A DNA stretch of 64,000 nt, taken from positions 1 to 64,000 of the forward strand of contig KN880461.1 in assembly GCA_000934385.1 (NCBI GenBank), in the 5' to 3' direction. Of the stretch, positions 55,258 to 64,000 are shown one piece after another (within the stretch, counting starts at the first letter, position 1; the number at the start of each line of letters is the position of its first letter). Both the position numbers and the translations under genes were made by a program. This DNA comes from Cylindrobasidium torrendii FP15055 ss-10. Taxonomy: Eukaryota > Basidiomycota > Agaricomycetes > Agaricales > Physalacriaceae. Below the pieces are notes generated by a model. It saw only the letters and a list, made by a program, of their open reading frames with translations. It searched no databases and had not been told where the DNA came from.

Positions 55258-57061
55258 TTATACAACGTCCTTTCCAGCAACATCCTTGCCCTGGCCGACG
55301 TGACGCTTCAGTCTTGACTCCCATGGTTTCCATTTCTTTCCATACTTCCCCAGTAGCCGGGCCAGTTCTGCCCTTTGCTCCTTCTGTAGAAATGTTAACG
55401 GAGAGAACGCGTACGCAGAACCCGACCTACCAAATTCCATGGAACCTCACCCCCGTACACATCTCCAAACAAATTTCCGACTTCTCCATACTGCTCCTTC
55501 TCTGCCTTCTTGAATGCAGTCATAACATCTGATTTCAACCGCGCCTTCATGTCTTCTTCAGCGGCTTCATCCCACCATCCGTTGTGTTCCAAGAACAATT
55601 TGAACCTTGCCAGAGGATTGTCGATGCGCTTTTTGTCCTCCACCTCGGAGCGCGCACGGTACGCGAACGAATCATCTGAAGTGGAATGGTGGCCGACGCT
55701 AGCGAAAGTAAGCCTTACATGCAGCTTTCTGATAGGCAAGCCATACCGGTAGGACATGGCCTCCACAAGCACACCTCTGCCTTGCTCTTGAGCACGCCTC
55801 CGCGCGTCCTTCACTGCTGTCAGTACTGCCAGAACATCATTTCCATCGACACGGATGGTGTCGATCCCATAACCTGGCCCACGACTAGCGATGCCATCGC
55901 CGTTGTACTGCTCCGAGCTAGGCGTGCTGATAGCGAACCCGTTGTTGCGCACAATGAAAACGACCGGACAAGGTATTGTGGAGGCGAGCATAAGCCCGGC
56001 ATGGAAGTCTGGCGTAATGAGTTCCCCAACAATGGAATTGCAGTGCAGGACGGACCTCCCTCTGACGCCGCGCCCTCGCCAAAGAAGCAGGCGGCAACAT
56101 TGTGGCGACGATCCGGGCTTCGCTTTAGTGCGTATCCCACTCCAGCTGCCTGAGGTATCTGCGTAGCGAGCGGGGAGGAAATGGTATGGAAGTGATGTTC
56201 TGGCGAACCAAAATGCTAGGCTGCGTGAGCGTGCAAGGCCGTCCAGTATCGGGAGGACATACAATTGGCATCTGCCTCCCTTTACTAGAGGTATCATTCT
56301 TGGTTCCAAAGCATTGTGCCATTACGTTGTCCAGCCCAAATCCGCGCCATAAGAGGACTCCCGTTTCGCGATACTGGCCTGCAAATGTATTATAGTTTCC
56401 CGTTTGGAAGAGACAAGACCAGCGCTACCTAGTACTCTGTGAAGCGTCAGAATGAGTTATAGAAGAACGATGCCAGCACATACTCGTCGTCCTTGAGCAA
56501 CGCAGCTGCAGAGCCAATGATGGTCGCTTCCTCTCCATACTATCCGATGTTAGATGTTGCCCGAAGAACGTGACATGTGTCCCTCACCGAGGTCATCTGG
56601 GAGAACCGTAAGTTACACATCGTGAGGGCTGAGTGAGTGGCTCACGTAGAAAGATATCTTTCCCTGTCGTTGGACATTGTAGAGAACATTGTCCATCGTC
56701 GGCAACAGATTCATATGCTCGTATCTAGAAGGAGATGTGAGAGGAGGCGCACGTCGAGTCGGATCTTGCTTACAGTCGTCGCGCCAGAGTCTCATCAACC
56801 TGCCCAGGTGTAAGCAGAATCCTTCTGATATGCGTGGAAGCGCACGTCGACACACTCAGCACCATCCAGAATTCTCCCTGTCCCATCCAGTACGCGGAAC
56901 GTAGGGATCTGCTGTCCTTTCGGGGTGACCGAATTGAAGAAATCGAGCTTGGAAATTATCGGCGACTGCGTGTGGGGCAACTTCTGGCCGGCATGGAGGG
57001 CTGAATATGCGCGGCGGGCACGAGCAAGGCGGGTCGTCGTTGTCGTCGTGGTACGGAACAT
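55258..57061 (-). CDS. BCKDHA: 2-oxoisovalerate dehydrogenase E1-alpha, mitochondrial (BCKDHA)
   Basis: Thiamine-diphosphate-dependent alpha subunit of the branched-chain alpha-keto acid dehydrogenase, in mitochondria. Met 57061 starts a presequence ([20 protein letters not shown]). Then come [92 protein letters not shown], the ThDP/Mg site [11 protein letters not shown] joined to [57 protein letters not shown], and the regulatory loop [14 protein letters not shown] with its conserved serines. The tail [15 protein letters not shown] ends at 55258. Longer upstream reading to 57211 would overlap the promoter and lacks presequence character. About ten introns. It is divergent from DPH5, starts 155 bp apart. 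Confidence 0.92.
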
Positions 57062-57216
57062 ACCTGTTCGAAGCTCCGAGCCGAGCTGGTGACCTCCGAC
57101 CGTGTACTTATGAATTGCGGGGTCAAAAGGATCCGGCCATTGAGGCCGTGATGCGATCGTATCTCTGGCCATCGCGATTTTTTCAACTTGTTTTGAACAC
57201 TCTGTGATCAACCACC

Positions 57217-58298
57217 ATGTTCTACATTATTGGCCTCGGATTATGCGACGAGACAGATGTCTCTCTGAGAGGGCTGAAGGTGCGTTTGCTTTTCACAGGA
57301 CTTGACTCGATGCAGACAGTTGCACAGGCAATCAAGGGCTCAACGAGAGTGTATCTAGAAGCGTACACAAGTATACTCATGATTGAAAAGGAGAAACTGG
57401 TGCGTGACGTCGTTTCCAGTAAAATGCCCGACCTCATCCCATATTGCAAGGAAGGAAGCGTTCTATGAGAAGGAGCTCATTCTTGCCGACCGCGACTTGG
57501 TCGAAACAGAAAGTGATGCCATTCTCGCAAACGCAGACAAGGAAGATGTGTCTCTTCTGGTTGTGGGAGATCCATTTGGGTACGCATATACACCCCTACC
57601 CGGCCTTTGCACTCAACTTTACACAGCGCGACGACTCATACCGACATTATCATCCGCGCGCGCAACCTCGGCATCCCCACTCGTGTTATTCACAACGCCT
57701 CCATCATGAATGCCGTAGGAGCTTGCGGGCTCCAACTGTACAACTTTGGCCAGACCGTCTCCCTTGTTTTCTTCACCGAAACCTGGAAGCCCGACAGCTT
57801 CTACGACCGCATCAAAGAGAACGCGGACCTTGGTCTCCATACACTTGTTTTGCTGGACATCAAGGTAAAAGAACAAAGCGAAGAGAACCTTGCTCGGTAC
57901 GTGCACATCCGTGTTGAATGTAGGAGAGACTGACAAAAACGTTCAGCGGACGCAAGATTTACGAGCCTCCCCGTTACATGAGCATTCCCCAAGCCGTGAA
58001 CCAACTTATTGAAATCGAGGAATCCCGCCAGGAAAACATTCTGTCTCCAGAAACCACTCTGGCCGTCGCTCTATCGCGTGTCGGAGGTGGAGATGAGAAC
58101 GAACGCATCGTCGCTGGAACGCTTGCTGAGCTTGCAGCACATCCTACCGAAGCATATGGCCAACCGCTTCATAGTCTGGTCATAGTTGGCAAACGCTTGC
58201 ATCCACTCGAGCTAGAGTACGCAGAGACCTTTGCGATAAACCGCGAGAAGTTTCAGCAGGTTGCAAGAGATGTATACAAGTGTGCACTCCTCGGCTGA
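57217..58298 (+). CDS. DPH5: Diphthine methyl ester synthase (DPH5)
   Basis: SAM-dependent methyltransferase of the diphthamide pathway that modifies His of elongation factor 2. Met 57217 starts [20 protein letters not shown], the invariant family N-terminus. Further exons give [49 protein letters not shown] joined to [100 protein letters not shown], and the end [31 protein letters not shown] at 58298. The product is about 285 residues, the normal length. Five or six introns. All conserved blocks are intact. Confidence 0.94.
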
Positions 58299-58552
58299 AG
58301 TGCGATTTGACCCGTTATTACCAGCAGTATACTATGTATCTCATAATAGAGACATTTGCACAAATGCCCTTCCAATCTATCCTTAATCTTGCAGGCAGTT
58401 CGGTCAAGGTCAAGGTAGCAAAGCGATCGAGAGGGGGTCCTTGTTCCCAATCCGGACGTTACTTTGACCATCACCATGCCGGGAACAACACAAGGAACAG
58501 AATACAATGGGACAGCGCACCGAGTTGCAACACAACTTTCCTTGCGACCACC

Positions 58553-60588
58553 ATGTCCTCCGCCCACGGCCAGCTTTTTACGCACCCATTACTATTGAAG
58601 AAATTTGGACCACAAGATGAACTTCGAACGCTTCAGGCTCTGCCTTTCGAGATTATTCTACACTCTATAATGCCACATTTGTCCGTAGGGGATATTGTCT
58701 CCCTTCGTAAGGTGCGCCCCCGTCTTCGCACCCCGCTGTTTGCAAGTTTGACGGGCGCGTCAGGTCAACACGGCATTTTACCTGCTCACTCACGACCCGC
58801 GGATCTGGCGCGCGCTTCTCATCCGTTTTCACTGCCCCCTTCCATTATTTCCCAACAACATCGAATACCTACTCCGCCCACACGACCTCCAGGCAGAGCT
58901 CCTTGTCCGCAATTTCGTCTCGATGCAGCAAGCCTGGGAAAGTGACAAGCCTGAGCTTTTGGCCTACGATTCGATGGCAACGCATGGGAAAATCACAGAG
59001 ATTGTCGTTCTCCCAGGCGGTGAATACGCCGTCTGTATTGTCAAAAGTGTCGACCACGGATTCCGTGTGGTAGTCAGCACTCTTGACGGAAGCTGCTTCG
59101 GCCTTGCATCTATCGCCACCGACTCTGAACCATACGACCTCAAAGCAAAATACATGGACCATGGAAAAGGAGCGGGAATCACTCTTTGGTACACGGTGTA
59201 CAGTGCGGGGAAACATGAAGAGTCAGAGTACGTGTTGCAGGGTTCTCATGTGTCGGTATTCTGATTTCGCTTTAGCACAGAACAAATGGTATATACCTGC
59301 CATACGGCGCATATCGGGCTTGACACCCTTACCATCTGCGCCCGCAACCTCGCGCCTCTGGCCGAACCTATTTCATTCCTATTCGAAAGCATTACCTTCG
59401 AATACGGACCTGTCATTGATGTGAACCTCTTCACGCACCCTGGATATGACGAGAATGGGAATCCGGCTACCGTTACCTTCATGCTATCGGTTCTCCTTCC
59501 CAACGAGATTGCGCTCTACAACCTTACCACGAACGAAGCCCGCACTTTTATTTGCGAACCCAATGCCCATCAGCATGTCCATGGCTATGTCAGTTGTCTG
59601 GTTGTGTCGGATCTCATTGATTACTGACAGCAGAATGCAGCCACAACAAGTCCGCGCAGCCAGACTTCTCAACGCCGATGGCGACGTCCTGGTCATTCGC
59701 ACCGCTATCGGTGCGGGTCTTGGGGATGTCCATATGCTCGAAATGTATTCCTGCTCGAATTATGGTCGCTTCAGACTCTCCCCGACGTCCGGTGTCATGC
59801 TTCCGGAGTACAGCCCAGGGAGCAGTCTTAAGGTGTCCGAACCTATGGCTGTCGAGACATCTCAAGGTGGCATACCACATCCCATCTCTATTTACGTCCA
59901 AACCCAGTCTCCGCGGTTTATCGTGCATTATACCATCTCAGCTACTCAACGCTTTGCGCACGGCACTGCGCCATGGTGGGCATACGATCTGAAGACACTG
60001 CAATCTCAAGCAACGACTGCATGTCCAGACGAAGAGATGTTCATTGTGCCGGGAACGAAGCGGGGGTTGATTCTGTCACATACGCCAGAGGACAAAAGCA
60101 CCGACTCAATCATACCCAAGTTCAACCTGACATCGGTTCGGCGTTACTTCAACCCAGAGACCCCTGCCCTCGCCAACATCCTTCGAACGCTACCCACCCT
60201 GGAAGGCATGCAGCGTACCCTGCAGCTTTGTGCATGGCGCCCCCGCCTGCTCTATCGCACCATCCGCATTCCTGAACATACTATTCGAAGGATGAACGCA
60301 TTCGGGATATCTGCGGTCGGGTGGGACGAATCCAGTGGGAGGACATGTATCGCAACGAAGCAGGATGAAAGATTACATATCCTGGACGTTGCGGATATGC
60401 CAAAGCCAGACGAATGCTACGACCGGTTCGATTCCCTGCAACACATCTTGAAGGTCGGGCGCTTCGAACCTCGGTCCCCAGCCTTGTCTACGTATTCAGA
60501 CGACTCGTGGCGGGAGACACATCGAATGCTCATTATCGACGAAGGATCGGACAGCGAGATGTATTTGTCTGATTCTCCTTCAGTATAG
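58553..60588 (+). CDS. F-box protein
   Basis: Met 58553 starts MSSAHGQLFTHPLLLKKFGP, then an F-box: LQALPFEIILHSIMPHLSVG, DIVSLRK, spliced by a roughly 50-nt intron to VNTAFYLLTHDPRIWRALLI (the L..T..P..WR.L end of the motif). The rest, about 500 residues in four more exons, has beta-rich segments resembling a propeller: GKITEIVVLPGGEYAVCIVK, ADGDVLVIRTAIGAGLGDV, HPISIYVQTQSPRFIVHYTI, GRTCIATKQDERLHILDVAD. The protein ends with an acidic tail DEGSDSEMYLSDSPSV. The expected role is an SCF ubiquitin-ligase adaptor; the substrate is unknown. The upstream gene DPH5 is 255 bp away and unrelated. Confidence 0.8.
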
Positions 60589-61191
60589 TATGTTGTCTCA
60601 TGCTTCTTTAGGTTCACGAGATTGTGGGCGTGGTTCTTATGGTTGTGTTCCTCAGATTCCACACCTGCGGAGGACAAGGTGGCTTATTTGGCATTTTACG
60701 TGTTTTGCTGTGGGGTTTCGATGTTATGTGAGTTTTTACTGAAGACAGTTTTCTGCTACGCAAGGAGCTGATCACATTCACGTAGCTTTCTATGCCGCCT
60801 CCTTCTTTCAAGAGCATCTGTTTCGCTTGTGCAGCAGTATTTACATATCATAGTCTCGGCGACACCGTAATTATTGACCATTGTATTTCTGTTTCCTGCG
60901 TTGCTGCATGAGCACCTGCACCTGCAGTGTACACAGGTGTCCCTCAGTGGCAGGGTTCCGTACACAAACATGGATCTGCATGGTGCTCAGTACTTCGGTG
61001 CCCAAGCTTCGATGGGTGTTTTGAATTGTGCCAGTCTAATCAAAGGTCTCTTTCCCGAGAGCTAGGTCATTCTGCGTCTTAGTTTGCATACACTCAATTG
61101 CACAAGGTTTAATACATCAAAAGGTTTTTGGAATAAGTCGCTATACAAACATAAATCGTTATACATCTACAACTGGGTTAGCCCGACTTGT
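60589..61191. other. Convergent intergenic region
   Basis: About 600 bp between the F-box gene and the DUF3638 gene ends. A 63-codon ORF at 60874 is not supported. Nothing else is seen. Confidence 0.5.
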
Positions 61192-64000
61192 TTATAAAAC
61201 AAAAATATCAAGAGCGCACCATTTCTCGATATCCTCCAGGATGAGATGGTCCCCCTTCAACATGCGACCCATCGGGCTCAAGCTGAAATCTTGCCCTCGA
61301 TGTCTTGCCATGAACAAGTTCCTGATGAATTCTACTGGACTCTCCTTGAACTCACAAACGCTCTTCATCTCCCCGCTGCGATGGTCTTCTCCCACGAATC
61401 CATTTGCATCGCATATCTGGCCAGGTTCTGTCGCTATACCGAGATACGTGCAGAGGTAACGATAATCGTCCCATGTCGAAGGGTACAACTGGCCAGAAAA
61501 CATGTTGAGCACCGTCCGAGTGGCAAGTGAAAGCGGCGACGGAGGACTATCAGAGGGCAGACTGTAGAACTTCATATTGTCGAAGGATTCCATGCGTTTG
61601 CTTGTCCTTGGGGAATATACGATGAGAGATACAGCACCGTTGGAAGACTGCCTAAGCCTTGGTGCAAGTTCGTTGGCCTCGAATTGGCTGATGATAACAA
61701 CATCGGATTTGGAGCAGAGCAGCCAACGGACGTCCTTCAAGAAGTCTGGGCCACCGGTTCTGTAACGGCTTACGGCCTTGACGGTGCGCATGAAATCTGC
61801 CGTAGCGATAATACCAGCATCTCTGAACACATTGTCAGGAGCTAAGTGGACGGGTCGGACGATAGAAAACAGGTCAACAAAGGCAGGCGATGCGTGCAAG
61901 GATGCCGACGACCAGTTGTGACCGTTTGCAGCAAACAAAAGAACATCATGATGCAGCGACGGGGTTTCCGGATCGAAAGGCGGAGGACGCTGAATTTGTC
62001 GTTCCACTTCAAGCTCATGCGCAACCTCCCGTTCCTGCTCTTCGTCCATGTTACGCAACACAGATGCCTGCACGCCGATCTTGGCCAGCCGAGCAGTGAT
62101 CTCTTGGTCTTGCGAAATAGAAAGTAATTCCGCGCGAGCATCTGTACTGGTTGACCCGTAAAGCTCTTGTAGAGGGCGCGCTTCCGGTTGTAGCCACTTC
62201 TCGCGAAGCCTCTCGATGTCCCCCTCGTCTGGCTCGGTTGATAAGTCAAGGAGGTTGTTCAAAGGAAGTTTGCGCGCTCGAAAATCCACGCCCTGGCGTG
62301 CCCACTGAGGCGCGTGGTGTTCGATATCGTTACATGTTTCCTGCATTGCCCAGCGCAAAATCCCTTGGACAGAGACAGTGTCGGTCATCTGTCCTTGTGC
62401 GTCGATGCTGGCCTTGCGGATGACTGCGTCCACGTCGGGTTGGGCGAAGAAGGAAATCGACTGGCCCTTTCCGAGCTGCCTCATACGCATGCACCCTTGA
62501 CAAATTTGTCAGCAAAACAAGTTGATTCAGAAATAATGACTTGGTAACTGACCTTGAACAAGCCTGTCCTTTGTGATTTTCTTTCCTAGCGTCACAGCTG
62601 CTTTCCAGTCGGTCGGCATCTTGAGGTCCGTCCCGCGTGTGTGCGCATCGTCGAGATAGACAACACATTGATGTAGACGGTGCCGGAAAGGTGAAGACTT
62701 GAATAGCTCTGTAGCTCCATCTCGCCGGAGCACCATGACTTCGTCCTTATTTGTGAAGAATACGGCGGCCTGAACACCAGAACGTGGGTTGAAAGACTTG
62801 AGCCAGTGCGCGGCAACTTCGTAGTTGCTCATGTCCAGCATCTGGGCGCCGACGTCAAGAAGAACACGAATGTCGGGATGCCTCGCCGCAAGGAAATCTA
62901 TAAAAGAAGGCCCATCCATTCGCTTCCCGTCTGCATTGCGCAGACAAGCGTATTCGCTGTTCTCTGGTCGTAGGAGGAAAGTGAGAACTTTAGCATTTGT
63001 GCTTGTCTGGTTGACCGGGTCGACTTGCTGTATGGAGAGAGGTAATAGGTACTTGTTGTCATTTGTGCCGCTAAACCCCGTGACATAATGGTTCTTGCGC
63101 TCTGCGAGGTCCCATCCAGATGTTGGGAGCTTGTGCGGAAACTCTTTGGAAGCTTTGGCAAAGACACATTCGTTGAGGAAGAACTCGATCACAGCATGGC
63201 AGCGTGCAAAGATGAACACAAGACGAGCTTTCTGAGCTGCGTCCCGTTGGTTGATTCCGCCAAAGTCCTGGACACCTGCCTCAAGTATTACCTCGCTCGA
63301 CAACTTGGATATCCACTGCGCATAGAGAAGCCTGGGGTTACTATGCATCATGAGAGAGTTCAAACAGGTCTCGACTTGCGCCTCGGTCAGTCCTTGGTAG
63401 TAGTAGGAAAGACACGTTAGCAAAATGGTGATGTCGGGGTGCCCAAACTCGGCAGCTGGTGAAGGGACGTCCTTAGCGCGGAACGGGACAGCGAGCAGCG
63501 ATCGTGACGGGTCGAGTCCATAGTCAACTCTCCATCGCCTCTCAGAGAAGGCGTAGGATAGCAGGCCATGAGCAAAGAGTCCACGTAAAACAAGTAGGAC
63601 ATCGAAAAACGGCTCCTTGGACAGGCATTCTTCGTCGCGTGAGTGTTCCTTCTTGGACCGAATAAACCTTTTCACCATGTCCAACGTATCCTCGGGTAGC
63701 CGCGTCGTATTGAGATCAGTGAGATGACCGCTGGAAATACTGTCAAGAACAGCATCTTCAAGCCGTTTCATAAATGTGCTTTCGTCGCGCGTTGGAGAGA
63801 TGATGTACGGAAAGGTGCCAGCGTCGCCACTGCGCACTTCAAGACGATCGTCAAAAGAAAATTCCTTGGCGAGCCTTGGGGCATGCTCGGCAACAAGCGA
63901 GAGGACATCTTGAATGGCTTTCCATCTCCGCTGGCCGCCTTCGAGTTGCTGCTGGTCACCCATAGTATAGATCAGCTGGTATCGTGGATGTAGAATCTCG
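61192..64000 (-). CDS. DUF3638/DUF3645 giant protein, C-terminal part (runs off right edge)
   Basis: The gene continues beyond base 64000, since the frame is open through HPRYQLIYTMGDQQQLEGGQ upstream of the first internal Met at 63963. Two exons are seen here, 63963-side to about 62550 and 62490 to 61192, joined at TKDRLVQ/GCMRMRQLGKGQS. Family hallmarks are RGLFAHGLLSYAFSERRWRV, LLDVGAQMLDMSNYEVAAHW, AAVFFTNKDEVMVLRRDG, SPFRHRLHQCVVYLDDAHTR, GTDLKMPTDWKAAVTLGKKI and CMRMRQLGKGQSISFFAQPD. The last part, from about 62.2 kb, is less conserved and ends ALDIFVL. Fungal databases often label such proteins ubiquitinyl hydrolase 1, but I know of no direct test. The full protein is probably near 3,000 residues. 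Confidence 0.88.

Noticed and set aside
60874..61065. 63-codon ORF between the F-box and DUF3638 genes
   Set aside because: Cys-rich by chance, no matching exons, lies in a convergent 3' region.
1..64000. CRISPR arrays, operons or ribosome-binding sites
   Set aside because: The window is eukaryotic nuclear DNA with spliceosomal introns; no regularly spaced direct repeats were seen.

Overview
The window is nuclear DNA of a filamentous fungus, almost certainly a mushroom-forming basidiomycete (Agaricomycetes). The genes are dense, on both strands, and cut by many introns of about 45-60 nt with GT(A/G)NGT donors. Several families are typical of that class: a DUF6534 seven-helix membrane protein, F-box/LRR-type proteins, a GT61-type glycosyltransferase, a CYP64-like P450 and a DUF3638 giant protein. 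Single-exon stretches were read directly. Spliced genes were read by joining exons by eye at consensus splice sites, so outer limits are firmer than inner exon edges. RPB12 and TOM40 were joined exon by exon and close in frame.

Layout. 1-3.1 kb: the 3' part of an LTR retroelement, with an 858-codon ORF lacking reverse transcriptase, a polypurine tract and one LTR. 3-6.3 kb: a small unrecognised spliced gene, a tRNA-Asp-like gene, a 95-bp retroposed insert with a perfect 13-bp target-site duplication, and an alpha/beta-hydrolase pseudogene. 6.3-12.4 kb: RPB12, two tandem GT15 mannosyltransferases, and TOM40. 12.9-20.1 kb: an F-box/LRR protein, a mitochondrial PTC7-type phosphatase, a membrane-anchored TPR-like protein and a cytochrome P450. 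21.2-29.2 kb: DUF6534 protein, LRR protein, GT61-type glycosyltransferase and a coiled-coil protein. 29.9-37.8 kb: one very large gene for a ZNFX1-like RNA helicase with CCCH, NFX1-type and RZ-type zinc fingers. 38.3-39.8 kb: a 1.48-kb inverted-repeat element with perfect 22-bp ends flanked by TA, holding two divergent tRNA-like Pol III heads that share a GC-rich tail. 40.2-44.4 kb: a FHIP/RAI16-like protein. 44.6-50.2 kb: a tRNA cluster (Gly, three Asp-like loci) interleaved with DNAJC9-like, PAP2/dolichyldiphosphatase-like and mitochondrial ribosomal mL58 genes. 50.5-60.6 kb: SMC6, a small basic protein, BCKDH E1-alpha, DPH5 and an F-box protein. 61.2-64 kb: the C-terminal part of a DUF3638/DUF3645 protein that runs off the right edge.

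Most genes are housekeeping and unlinked in function: import into mitochondria, transcription, translation-factor modification, chromosome maintenance, cell-wall and secretory glycosylation. There is no convincing biosynthetic cluster. The least explained DNA is the inverted-repeat element at 38.3-39.8 kb and the retroposed insert at 4.84 kb. The ZNFX1-like gene is the most notable protein, because relatives act in small-RNA-linked gene silencing.
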